Positions 51,558 through 59,651 of a stretch of DNA of 61,944 nucleotides are shown one piece after another; within the stretch, counting starts at the first letter, position 1, and each line of letters starts with the position of its first letter. The notes beneath the pieces were generated by a model. That model saw only the letters and a list, made by a program, of their open reading frames with translations. It ran no database searches and was not told where the DNA came from. Source of the DNA: Edaphobacter aggregans (lineage in GTDB: Bacteria; Acidobacteriota; Terriglobia; Terriglobales; Acidobacteriaceae); contig DZDJ01000006.1 in the NCBI GenBank assembly GCA_022736715.1, forward strand, positions 1-61,944, read 5' to 3'. A program made the translations under genes and the position numbers.

Positions 51558-51998
51558 TCACAACCCCAGATCCGCCAGCGCCTTCTCATCTTCCGCCGTC
51601 AGCGGATTGGCTTCCATCTGGGCCTTGAACTCATCGTGGTTGGCCACTTCCAGATACGTCTGCATCCCGAAGACCACCACATCGCCTGCCACCTTGGCCG
51701 ACTCGCGCAGAATCTGTGGAATCAGCACCCGGCCCTGCGCATCCATCTCCACCGTCTGGCCGTAATAATTCGTCACGTCCAGAAACTTCCGCTTCGCAGC
51801 ATTGAAGCTGGGAACCGCTGCCAGCTTTTCCTCGATCTTTTCCCACTCCTTCAGTGGGTAAATCTCGGCCCGCCGGCCATCCCGGCTGGTGATATAGAAC
51901 TCCGCTCCGTACAGCTCATCCACACGGCGCTTGAACTCCGCAGGCAGCTTCAGCCGCCCTTTTTCATCAACCCGGGTTGGATGATTTCCACGAAACAT
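51558..51998 (-). CDS. mraZ: Transcriptional regulator MraZ
   Basis: 146 residues with two SpoVT/AbrB-like halves: MFRGNHPTRVDEKGRLKLPAEF and VEMDAQGRVLIPQILRE. MraZ forms ring oligomers that bind tandem GTGG-type boxes in its own promoter and regulate the mra/dcw cluster. Three such boxes lie about 107 bases upstream. It is the first gene of the leftward cluster. Confidence 0.96.
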   Translation of the reverse strand: MFRGNHPTRVDEKGRLKLPAEFKRRVDELYGAEFYITSRDGRRAEIYPLKEWEKIEEKLAAVPSFNAAKRKFLDVTNYYGQTVEMDAQGRVLIPQILRESAKVAGDVVVFGMQTYLEVANHDEFKAQMEANPLTAEDEKALADLGL

Positions 51999-52331
51999 CG
52001 CCGCTATCTGTTGTCGAATGTGAGACCTGGAGGATTTTCAAGAGTGTCCCGGCGAAATCTGCCCTAAAATTCATCTGGAACCCCTGAACACTCTCCATTT
52101 GCTACCACTTTCGACCACTTTCGTCCACATCTTTACGCAGTTGGCCCCCCATGTCAAAGGAGAAATTGCGGAAAATCAAAGATTTTCAAGGGTTTAATGT
52201 GGAAATTACAAGATGTAGTAGGTAATCAATCAGTAACCACTATATGCAGAGTTAACTACACAGGTTCGGGATACGCCTTGCGACTTGCCCCTGCAGAACA
52301 TTCCTGATAGGCGAATCAAAGGCGAAAGTGG
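51999..52331. other. 333-base mraZ upstream region
   Basis: A/T richer than its surroundings. It contains the MraZ boxes and presumably the dcw promoter. No gene and no DnaA-box cluster was seen. Confidence 0.6.
52105..52128 (-). promoter_or_regulatory. MraZ operator: three GTGG boxes at 10-bp spacing
   Basis: Read leftward: GTGGACGAAA, GTGGTCGAAA, GTGGTAGCAA. Exactly one helical turn separates the boxes, the arrangement bound by MraZ in other bacteria. Confidence 0.85.
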
Positions 52332-52916
52332 TCATCTCCGGGACACTGTGTCTGTCGCGCCTTCGGCATTCTGACACGCTGCGCGCTCTTTCTCAATCCG
52401 TTTGCTCTTCAGTATCCAAAGCAAATAGAGCACGATAACGATGTTCGTCAGCGTGATGCCCACCTTCCATAAGGTGAACCGATGAAACAGCTCATATGTC
52501 TCCCAGGGCAGGAACATCGCGCTCAGGATCAGCGTGACGTATTCGGCCCAGGTCTTTTCCAGCACCAGGCCTATACCCTCCACCAGCGCCAGCGCGGAAT
52601 AGCTGAAGGTGGCCAGACTGATCTGCCACAGCCGGTGGTCGTTCAGCAGCGAGGCCTTCTCCAGCAGCAGGGCAACAAAGCGGCTTTCTGTGTCAAAGCG
52701 CAGGTGCTGCGCCATCTGCAGCAGCAGATCGCTGACGTCGCGGTGCAGCAGCCTGAGCGCGCCGACGCCGATCAAAAAAAACAGCAGCGACTTGCCCAGT
52801 TTGAGCAGCCCAATCAACACCAGGCCGCGCGCATGCGTGTGGTGGCTTTTATGGCTCCCTGAACCAGAGGAAGTGTTCGAAGAGGAGCCGGATTCTGCCG
52901 CTACAAAGGACTGCAT
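52332..52916 (-). CDS. DUF2127 family membrane protein
   Basis: 194 residues. A Ser/Gly/His-rich N-terminal tail is followed by four membrane helices, with markers LVLIGLLKLGKSLLFFLIG, LVEGIGLVLEKTWAEYVTLI and LPWETYELFHRFTLWKVG. DUF2127 members are uncharacterised. It overlaps no neighbour; a FAS1 gene remnant lies just upstream on the other strand. Confidence 0.85.
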   Translation of the reverse strand: MQSFVAAESGSSSNTSSGSGSHKSHHTHARGLVLIGLLKLGKSLLFFLIGVGALRLLHRDVSDLLLQMAQHLRFDTESRFVALLLEKASLLNDHRLWQISLATFSYSALALVEGIGLVLEKTWAEYVTLILSAMFLPWETYELFHRFTLWKVGITLTNIVIVLYLLWILKSKRIEKERAACQNAEGATDTVSRR

Positions 52917-52951
52917 AGTGCCTTTCTCTTTTCAGTGAAAGACCAAACAGA

Positions 52952-53155
52952 GTAAAAGTCAATGCGGCGAAGCCGCCACAGCACGGCAGGTACACCCTGA
53001 AGACCGCAAGTGGCGGCACGCGGACGACAACCATGTCGGACGTAAAAATGATGCTGGCGGACGAAAAAGGTGGCATGGCCACGATAACCATTCCGGACGT
53101 ATACCAGTCCAACGGAGTGATCCACGTAGTAGATGCAGTTCTCCTACCTGATTAG
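52952..53155 (+). pseudogene. Truncated fasciclin (FAS1) domain remnant
   Basis: The plus strand reads the last part of a FAS1 domain: GRYTLKTASGGTRTTTMSDV, then KMMLADEKGGMATITIPDVY, then QSNGVIHVVDAVLLPD and a stop. The ending SNGVIHVVDAVLLP is the FAS1 H2 box. Upstream the frame is lost at about 52916 with no start codon or earlier FAS1 sequence, so only about 55-65 residues of the C-terminus survive. A GC-rich hairpin 42 bases downstream may be its old terminator. Confidence 0.75.
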
Positions 53156-53196
53156 TCGCTGCAACACAGATGCTGCAAATAATATCCCTCCTGAAC

Positions 53197-53222
53197 AAAG
53201 GCGCCTCCAACGAGGCGCCTTT
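53197..53222. terminator. Perfect hairpin between FAS1 remnant and piuC-like gene
   Basis: AAAGGCGCCTC and GAGGCGCCTTT, an 11-bp stem with loop CAAC, flanked by A and T runs on both strands. It likely terminates the leftward piuC-like gene and possibly the old FAS1 transcript. Confidence 0.8.
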
Positions 53223-53233
53223 CGTCATCGGCT

Positions 53234-53914
53234 TTAAACCTCGGCCCATTGCCGCAGCAGATTGTGGTACACGCCCGTCAGTTGCACGGCCACCTTATGG
53301 TCTGGCCGCTCCTGATTCAGGTTCTGGATCGCCAGGTCAAGATCAAACAGCAAGGACCGCTGCGCATCCTGCCGGATCATGCTCTGAATCCAGAAGAAGG
53401 AGCTGACGCGCGCGCCACGCGTCACCGGACGCACATGGTGCAGACTGCTGGAGGGGTACAGCACCAGGTGCCCGGCCGGCAGCTTCACACTATGCAGTCC
53501 GTAGGTGTCCTCAATCACCAGTTCGCCGCCGTCGTATTCCTCCGGCTGACTGAAAAAGAGCGTTGCCGAAAGATCGCTGCGCACACGGTGCGAGGTGCCC
53601 TTCACATGGCGAATCGCGTTGTCCACATGGGTGCCGAAGGACTGGCCCCCGGCATAGCGGTTGTAGAGCGGCGGAAACACCTTCACCGGCAGCGCCGCCG
53701 TGATGAAGAGCGGATTCTGCCCCAGCGTGGAAAGAATGCGCTCGCCCACCTTTTCCGCTATCGGATGCCCTTCCGGAATCTGCATATTGTCCTTGGCCTG
53801 GGCAGACTGGTGACCCGCGGTCACACGGCCGTCCACCCATTCGGCCTGATCGAGCAGGCGGCGAATCTCCGCCACCTGCTCCGGGGTAAATACTTCGGGA
53901 ATTGTGAGTAACAT
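53234..53914 (-). CDS. piuC: PiuC/YbiX-type Fe(II)/2-oxoglutarate dioxygenase
   Basis: 226 residues. The iron ligands are His96 and Asp98 in [10 protein letters not shown] and His159 (or 160) in [14 protein letters not shown], where Arg169 should bind 2-oxoglutarate. The PKHD-type family is often encoded beside TonB siderophore receptors such as PiuA/Fiu, as here. Its substrate is not known. AAGGAAAGC precedes the ATG. Confidence 0.92.
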   Translation of the reverse strand: MLLTIPEVFTPEQVAEIRRLLDQAEWVDGRVTAGHQSAQAKDNMQIPEGHPIAEKVGERILSTLGQNPLFITAALPVKVFPPLYNRYAGGQSFGTHVDNAIRHVKGTSHRVRSDLSATLFFSQPEEYDGGELVIEDTYGLHSVKLPAGHLVLYPSSSLHHVRPVTRGARVSSFFWIQSMIRQDAQRSLLFDLDLAIQNLNQERPDHKVAVQLTGVYHNLLRQWAEV

Positions 53915-53976
53915 TGCTGCTTTCCTTTCAAGAATTGCTTCGGTCCGCTCCACCACGGCCAGCCTTTGCTGACCTG

Positions 53977-56439
53977 TCAGAACTTGAAGTCCAGCCCAAT
54001 CACGGCCGACCGCCCCGGCCCGGGCACCAGATGCCCCGGATGCGGCTCGTCGATGTAGAAGCGGTTCGCCAGGTTATAAACGTTGGCCTGCAAATCCACC
54101 CGCTCCGCCAGCTTGTACTTCGCCATTGCGTTGAAGGCCCAGTACGACGGCACGGCCTTCAGCAGTTGCTCCGAACCCACCTGCACCGTCGGTGCCGTGG
54201 AGCTGGCCGTGCGGCTGGAAACCGAGTTCGCGCCAAAGCCCGCATCAATGTGCCACCACGGCAGTTCATGCGTAATCCAGGCATTGAAGGTGTTGCGCGG
54301 CACGTTGGCCAGCGGATACCCCACCGACTGCGGATAGAACTTCGAGCTGCGCACCTGGCTCTTCAGATACGCATAGCCGGTAATCACTTCCCAACGTCCC
54401 GGCAGATGCCCGGTCGCGCCAAACTGCAATCCGTCCACGCGCTGGTTGCCTGCCAGCACAATCAGGGCCGAGTTGGTCGGGTCCGTCTCCTTCGCGTTCA
54501 GCTTGTCTGTGCGGAAGATCGATCCGGCCAGCGACATCTTCTGCCGGAAGATGTCCCACTTCGAGCCCACCTCGTAGGACTTGCTCTTCTCTGGCGGCAG
54601 GTTCTGGTTGCCCGCGCTCAGCGAGAGCGCCGAGGCCGAAGGATCGAAGGACGTGCCGTAGTCAAAGTACACACTGCCATTCGGCGTCGGCTTGTAGACC
54701 AGCGCGCCACGCCACGTCGGCTGCTGATCCAAACGGCTGAAGGCGGAAGCCGGTGCCACGGACTGCTTGTAGTCCGTATTGAAGCTGTCCCAGCGCCCGC
54801 CGCCGGTAATCTCCCACTTCCGGCCGAGCTTCATCGTGTCCAGCACGTACACGCCCAGGCTCACCGCCGTGGTGTGCACAATCGACTTGATGTTGCCTGT
54901 GCCCGTAAACATCTGCTCGGAATTTGGATCCACCGCGCTTGCCGTCGGCACGCTGGTAAAGGTCGTGCGCGTCGGGTCCGAGGTCTCGCGTCCGCCTTCG
55001 ATTCCCACCACCGCCGTGTGCTCCACGAACCCGGTGTGGAAGTGCGCCGTCGCGTCCGACTGCCCCCACAGCATGCCTTCCACGCTGTCCACAGTAATCT
55101 GATTGCGGTTCACCACCAGATCCGCCATCGGCGTCGCCGGCGTCATGTTCGGATTCACCGTGGTGTTGATCTGCGGCTCGGTAATCTGCGCGCTGCGCGG
55201 ATAGTTGGCAAAGCGCAACTGCGTGCGGAAGGTGAGCACATCGCCAAAGTCGTGCTCGATCTTCGCCGTGGCAATGTCCACATTCGTCCGCAGAAAGTTG
55301 GTGTTCCTGAAGCCGTAATAGTTGTGGTGCGGCACCGGAGCGGGCCGGCTGTAGAACCACGGAATGCCGTAGTCCGGCGTGTCGTTCTCCGTAAAGTGAA
55401 AATAATCCAGCGTGAAGCGCGTGGAGGTGTTCATGCCCAGGGCCAGCGACGGGGCCAGCCCAAAGCTGCGGTTCTCCGCAATGTCCCGCCCGGCAATCTT
55501 CGAGTCGTCGCCCATCATGTTCAGGCGGAAGGCGGCGCCAGAGGCAAACTCAGGCAGCGGCTCATTGATGTCGGCCGTAATGCGGCGCGTCTGGTCCGTC
55601 CCAAATTCCGCGCCGACATGCACAAAGGGCCTTGCCCCCGGCTGCTTGGTCTCCTGGTTGATGATGCCGCCCGTCGATCCGCGGCCAAAGGTCACACCCG
55701 ACGGCCCCTGCAGCACCTCCACCTCCTCATAGTTGAAGGAGTCGCGGTAGTAGCTGCCGAAGTCGCGCATGCCATCCAGAAAAATGTCATTGCGGGCGCT
55801 GAAGCCGCGGATCGTCAGGTTGTCGCCCTGCGAGCCGCCCTCCCCGGCCGCCAGGCTGATGCCCGGCACATTCCGCAGCGTGTCGCGCAGCGTGGTCGCG
55901 TTCTGCTGTTGCATCACAAACTGCGGCACCACGCTGATGGATTGCGGCGTATCCAGCACCGGCTCGGTATAGCGGCTCAGCGCCAGGCTGGAGTTTGCAT
56001 TGGCAATCACCTCAATGGAGTCATGGTGCCAAAGCCCCACGGCAATCGTGTTCGCGTCGACGTAGGTGTAGGAGAGCCCGGTGCCCGCCAGCAGATGCCT
56101 GATTGCCTGCTCCATCGTATAGAGCCCCGTCACCCCCGGCGTGCGAAAGCCAACGGCCATGTCATGCGAAATCTGCACTTCAACATGCAGCCCTGTTTCT
56201 TTCTCGAAATCCCGCAATGCCGCATCCAGCGGCCCCTCGGCAATGTTGAAGCGCCACACCGGCAGATTGGCCGCCGCCTTTCCGCCGCGCCCGTCCGGAT
56301 GCGTGTTCTGCGCATACGCCATCGCCGTCATTTTGCCGCCAACCGCGGTATAAGCCATCAGGGTACCCATCGCCATCCAACGCGCTGAACCCGAACGCCA
56401 CTGCCTGCTGCCACTCTTCTGCTGCTTGCTCTTCTTCAT
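53977..56439 (-). CDS. TonB-dependent siderophore receptor with STN domain
   Basis: About 820 residues. A long N-terminal export region is followed by an STN domain ([20 protein letters not shown] stretch), a plug domain with [18 protein letters not shown] and [19 protein letters not shown], and a 22-strand-type barrel ending VIGLDFKF with C-terminal Phe. STN domains signal to anti-sigma factors, but no sigma/anti-sigma pair is adjacent, so that role is unproven. It is probably a catecholate-type (Fiu/PiuA-like) receptor, paired with PiuC 62 bases downstream. GGAGG lies 11 bases before the ATG chosen. Confidence 0.92.
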   Translation of the reverse strand: MKKSKQQKSGSRQWRSGSARWMAMGTLMAYTAVGGKMTAMAYAQNTHPDGRGGKAAANLPVWRFNIAEGPLDAALRDFEKETGLHVEVQISHDMAVGFRTPGVTGLYTMEQAIRHLLAGTGLSYTYVDANTIAVGLWHHDSIEVIANANSSLALSRYTEPVLDTPQSISVVPQFVMQQQNATTLRDTLRNVPGISLAAGEGGSQGDNLTIRGFSARNDIFLDGMRDFGSYYRDSFNYEEVEVLQGPSGVTFGRGSTGGIINQETKQPGARPFVHVGAEFGTDQTRRITADINEPLPEFASGAAFRLNMMGDDSKIAGRDIAENRSFGLAPSLALGMNTSTRFTLDYFHFTENDTPDYGIPWFYSRPAPVPHHNYYGFRNTNFLRTNVDIATAKIEHDFGDVLTFRTQLRFANYPRSAQITEPQINTTVNPNMTPATPMADLVVNRNQITVDSVEGMLWGQSDATAHFHTGFVEHTAVVGIEGGRETSDPTRTTFTSVPTASAVDPNSEQMFTGTGNIKSIVHTTAVSLGVYVLDTMKLGRKWEITGGGRWDSFNTDYKQSVAPASAFSRLDQQPTWRGALVYKPTPNGSVYFDYGTSFDPSASALSLSAGNQNLPPEKSKSYEVGSKWDIFRQKMSLAGSIFRTDKLNAKETDPTNSALIVLAGNQRVDGLQFGATGHLPGRWEVITGYAYLKSQVRSSKFYPQSVGYPLANVPRNTFNAWITHELPWWHIDAGFGANSVSSRTASSTAPTVQVGSEQLLKAVPSYWAFNAMAKYKLAERVDLQANVYNLANRFYIDEPHPGHLVPGPGRSAVIGLDFKF

Positions 56440-56492
56440 CGAACCGGGAGCCTCCATCTCGTGCAAATATTCAAAAAATGCGTCTGTACTTC

Positions 56493-56511
56493 GAAAATGA
56501 GTATGAAAATC
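56493..56511 (-). promoter_or_regulatory. Candidate Fur box at the TonB receptor promoter
   Basis: Read leftward, GATTTTCATACTCATTTTC matches the 19-base Fur consensus at 14 positions. It lies 53 bases upstream of the receptor ATG, a suitable promoter position. Confidence 0.55.
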
Positions 56512-56615
56512 ACCTTCCAAAAAACAGCGCGGGACTGTTCCAGAACCAACTCCTCACCCTGAGTTGTTCCCTAAAAATTTCTTTCAGAAAGGCCACATCC
56601 GCCTAGGACGAAATC

Positions 56616-56634
56616 GATAGTCAGAATCAATTTC
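56616..56634 (+). promoter_or_regulatory. Second candidate Fur box
   Basis: GATAGTCAGAATCAATTTC also matches the Fur consensus at 14 of 19 positions. It lies in the same divergent space. Confidence 0.4.
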
Positions 56635-56685
56635 GCCCTGAGACTATCGCCCATTTCCGCCGCAACCAACGCATTCGCAGTAAAT

Positions 56686-56744
56686 GGCGACTAATTCAGT
56701 CTGAGTTGTGTCAATCCTACCCTCAATGGGCGACTGATTCAGTC
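56686..56744. repeat. Direct repeat GGCGACTRATTCAGTC
   Basis: GGCGACTAATTCAGTC at 56686-56701 and GGCGACTGATTCAGTC at 56729-56744, 43 bases apart start to start (about four helical turns). They could be operator half-sites upstream of the SRPBCC gene. Confidence 0.45.
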
Positions 56745-56829
56745 CTATATATCGAAGCCCTGGGATTTTCATGCCGATTTTGACGAAGACCCCTTCCGGC
56801 GTAGCCATTCCAGCCCCCTTCAGGGCAGT

Positions 56830-57393
56830 ATGGAAAAAGGGGCGAACGCCAACATGAGACATACCTTCCGTGCAGAGCAGTGGGTGCCGTACCCGGTGGA
56901 GCTGGTCTTCGCCTTCTTCGCCAATCCGGAGAACCTGCCCGTGCTGATGCCGCGCTGGCAACGGGCCCGCATCGAGGAAGCGCAGTTTGCCCCACCGCCA
57001 CCGCGTCCACAGACTGACACTGCGCCACGGCTGCGCAGCTTTGCTGCCGGAGCCGGTAGCCGCATCACCCTCAGCTTCCGCCCATTTCCCTATTCGCCAG
57101 TACGCCTGCCGTGGCAAGCGCACATCACTGCCTTCGTCTGGAATGACCATTTCTGCGACGAGCAGGCTGGCGGACCGTTCAACTACTGGCAGCATTGCCA
57201 CCATTTCCACACTGAAGCCAGAGACGCCGTTGTCGGCACGCTGGTCGTCGACGACCTGAGCTACGAGCTCCCGCTGTCACATTTGGGAGAACTGGCGCAC
57301 CGGCTGCTGCTCCGCCGCCAGATCGAACGCACTTTTGCCTACCGGCAAGCGCGTCTGCTGGAAATCTTTGCCCGCTTCACCGCGCCACGTTGA
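56830..57393 (+). CDS. SRPBCC/START-like ligand-binding protein
   Basis: 187 residues. The N-terminal RAEQWVPYPVELVFAFFANPENLPVLMPRW is the usual start of SRPBCC cyclase/dehydrase-like proteins. The C-terminal VVDDLSYELPLSHLGELAHRLLLRRQIERTFAYRQARL helix closes the helix-grip fold. A Pro-rich loop (about 54-62) and a cluster of His residues (QHCHHFH) are unusual. It probably binds a hydrophobic ligand. An ATG eight codons later is an alternative start. Confidence 0.8.
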   Translation: MEKGANANMRHTFRAEQWVPYPVELVFAFFANPENLPVLMPRWQRARIEEAQFAPPPPRPQTDTAPRLRSFAAGAGSRITLSFRPFPYSPVRLPWQAHITAFVWNDHFCDEQAGGPFNYWQHCHHFHTEARDAVVGTLVVDDLSYELPLSHLGELAHRLLLRRQIERTFAYRQARLLEIFARFTAPR

Positions 57394-57537
57394 GCCAGCA
57401 CCCCCGCCTGCAACAAATCTGCATCGCAGACCCGCTCCAGCACTGTATCCCGGTCCCGGCTGCACTGCCATCCGGCAGAGCATTTTGCGCCGCGCCGCAC
57501 AAAAACGTATGTTTAAGGATGAGGCGCCGAACCGACT

Positions 57538-59403
57538 GTGAAACCAAGATCCCTGCATTGGATGCTGCTTTTTCCGCTTCTCTTCTGGATGGCAGGCTGT
57601 AGCGGCTATATTCCCTCCGGTCCGCCCACCCAGCCGTCGCCCACCCAGCCGCCACCCACTCCCACGCAAACCGGTTCCGTCGTCATCAACCCGCAGAATG
57701 CAGCGCTTTTCGCTGGCCAGAGTGAGCAATTTACCGCAACCGTGCTCACGGGCAGCGCCCCGGTCTCATGGTCGGTAAATGGCGTGGCTGGCGGCAACGC
57801 CACCGTCGGCACCATTGACGCCAGCGGCAAATACACCGCCCCGCCCTCCATCCCGGCCAGTACCAACGTGGTTGTGCAGGCCGCGCTCACATCGGCGCCC
57901 AGCGCCAACAATGCCTCAGCGCCGGTCGCCTTGATTCAACCCACAGTGGTGCTGCCCACCAAAAACCCGCAGGTGGCGGAATACTCTGTGTATCTGCCGC
58001 AGCCCGGCACCGTCTCCGTCGGCTTTGGCCCGGATATGAACTACGGACTCAATACCTGGGCCGTCTCCACGCCCACCAGCTACGGCGGACAGATCAATAT
58101 TCTGGTAGCCGGAATGCGGGCCACCACCACCTATCACCTGCAGGCGCAGATCGCCCTGCAGAATGGCGTCACACTGCAGGACAGTGACCACCCCTTTACC
58201 ACCGGAACCCCTCCGGCAACGGCTCTGCTGCAGGTGACCACAACCTCCGGCGCTGTGCCGCAGCCGGGAGTGAAGTTGTTCGACACCGCCGCGCCCAACT
58301 ATGCGGCGCAGGCCTTTGCCACCGACCTTGCCGGCAATGTCATCTGGACCTACAGCTACCCGGACAACCAGGGGGACTTTATCCAGCCCATCCGGCTGCT
58401 GCCCAACGGCGATATGCTGATGGTGATCTCCTATCTTTCGTCGCTGCCGCCCATCCTGGTCTCCAGTAAAGCCATTGATGTGATCCGCGAGGTCGACCTG
58501 GCCGGGAACACCGTGCGCGAGCTGAGCTCCGGCACGCTCAACGCATCCCTGAAAAGCAAGGGCTTCAACCTCACCATCGGCAGCTTTCACCATGACGTTC
58601 TGCCGCTGCCCAACGGACATCTGGTTCTGCTGGCTACCACCACCAAACAGTTCACCAATCTGCCCGGCTATCCGGGAACCAAAACGGTCATCGGCGACGC
58701 GCTGATCGACGTGGACCAGAGCTTTACGCCGGTATGGACCTGGAACAGCTTCGACCACCTGGATGTGAACCGGCATCCCATGAACTTCCCGGACTGGACG
58801 CACAGCAACGGACTCCTTTACTCCTCGGATGACCACAATCTGCTGCTTTCCATACGCCATCAGAACTGGATCATCAAGATCGACTATGAGGATGGTCAGG
58901 GCTCCGGCAATGTCCTGTGGCGGCTGGGCGAAGGCGGTGACTTCAAGCTGGTTGGCGGCACGGACCCGACCGACTGGTTCTATGCCCAGCACGGACCAAA
59001 CTTCTTTTCCACCAACACCACCGGCATCTTCAAGCTGGGAGTGATTGACAACGGCGATGACCGCGAGTTCCCCTCCGGCGTCACCTGCGGCAGCACCGGA
59101 GCGCCGCCCTGTCACTATACGACAGCGCCCATCCTGCAGATCGATGAGACCAGGATGACGGCAACGTTGATCTCGCATTATGTCCCTGCCGGATTTTACA
59201 GCCCCTTTGGGGGCGATATGCAGCCGTTGCCCAACGGTGATGCGTTCGCGGATTTCTGCGCCGTCACCGGTGGCTCGTATGCCCGGGAGCTGAACCTGTC
59301 GCAGCCCGCCAATCCGCAGATCGTCTGGCAGGCATTCACTCCAAAGTCCGATCAATACCGCGTAGAGCACCTGCCCAGCCTGTATCCCGGCGTGCAATGG
59401 TGA
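57538..59403 (+). CDS. Aryl-sulfate sulfotransferase-like lipoprotein with Ig-like domain
   Basis: 621 residues. A lipoprotein signal ends in the lipobox MAGC (Cys21), followed by a Pro/Thr-rich linker and a bacterial Ig-like domain (about 45-135: SVVINPQNAALFAGQSEQFT start). The rest is an arylsulfotransferase-type beta-propeller, with FHHDVLPLPNGHLVLLA, the stretch NSFDHLDVNRHPMNFPDWTH, HQNWIIKID and WRLGEGGDF as family blocks. Catalytic His residues are plausible in FHHD and DWTHSN. It may transfer sulfate between phenolic compounds at the envelope. The start is GTG; an ATG eight codons later is possible. Confidence 0.78.
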   Translation: MKPRSLHWMLLFPLLFWMAGCSGYIPSGPPTQPSPTQPPPTPTQTGSVVINPQNAALFAGQSEQFTATVLTGSAPVSWSVNGVAGGNATVGTIDASGKYTAPPSIPASTNVVVQAALTSAPSANNASAPVALIQPTVVLPTKNPQVAEYSVYLPQPGTVSVGFGPDMNYGLNTWAVSTPTSYGGQINILVAGMRATTTYHLQAQIALQNGVTLQDSDHPFTTGTPPATALLQVTTTSGAVPQPGVKLFDTAAPNYAAQAFATDLAGNVIWTYSYPDNQGDFIQPIRLLPNGDMLMVISYLSSLPPILVSSKAIDVIREVDLAGNTVRELSSGTLNASLKSKGFNLTIGSFHHDVLPLPNGHLVLLATTTKQFTNLPGYPGTKTVIGDALIDVDQSFTPVWTWNSFDHLDVNRHPMNFPDWTHSNGLLYSSDDHNLLLSIRHQNWIIKIDYEDGQGSGNVLWRLGEGGDFKLVGGTDPTDWFYAQHGPNFFSTNTTGIFKLGVIDNGDDREFPSGVTCGSTGAPPCHYTTAPILQIDETRMTATLISHYVPAGFYSPFGGDMQPLPNGDAFADFCAVTGGSYARELNLSQPANPQIVWQAFTPKSDQYRVEHLPSLYPGVQW

Positions 59404-59420
59404 TGCCGCTTCCTGCCCGT

Positions 59421-59588
59421 TATAGCGGTTTTCCAGTTGGTGTAGAGGGCCAGTTGGTGTAGAGGGCCAGTTGGTGTAGAGGGCCAGTTGGTGTAGAGGG
59501 AATGTGATGCCCTGAAACGGCTTTTTTCTCAAGAAAAAGCCGTCCTGCATATTCCTGGAAACTCCACGAAAACTGGAGAACCGCTCTA
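59421..59588 (+). mobile_element. MITE-like element, copy B (164 bp plus TA flanks)
   Basis: Same element as copy A in the opposite orientation. The ends are TATAGCGGTTTTCCAGTT at 59421 and AACTGGAGAACCGCTC before TA at 59587-59588. The core (59423-59586) is 164 bases, exactly 51 more than copy A, which equals three extra 17-base units. The central hairpin CGGCTTTTTTCTC / AAGAAAAAGCCG is kept. The right end has two substitutions, so its inverted repeats are imperfect. Confidence 0.8.
59433..59500 (+). repeat. Four tandem copies of a 17-bp unit inside the MITE
   Basis: CCAGTTGGTGTAGAGGG occurs four times head to tail with no differences. Copy A has the same unit once (complement at 13537-13553). 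Confidence 0.95.
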
Positions 59589-59596
59589 AATACAAC

Positions 59597-59630
59597 AGCC
59601 GACCCACAATGGAGGGGGTCGGCTGCTTTT
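59597..59630. terminator. Terminator hairpin between MITE copy B and dxs
   Basis: AGCCGACCC pairs with GGGTCGGCT across a ten-base loop. TTTT follows on the plus strand and TGTTGTATTT on the minus strand, so it may act both for the sulfotransferase-like gene and for dxs. Confidence 0.7.
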
Positions 59631-59651
59631 CTCTGCCGGATGCGGTGCTGC

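Larger units (their letters stand above)
56440..56829. other. 390-base divergent region between TonB receptor and SRPBCC gene
   Basis: It holds two candidate Fur boxes and a pair of 16-base direct repeats. No gene is seen. Confidence 0.6.

Noticed and set aside
53914-56388. An 824-codon rightward open frame
   Set aside because: Antisense to the TonB receptor, which has full STN, plug and barrel features.
59433-59500. Possible CRISPR array
   Set aside because: The 17-bp units are directly adjacent with no spacers and lie inside a MITE.
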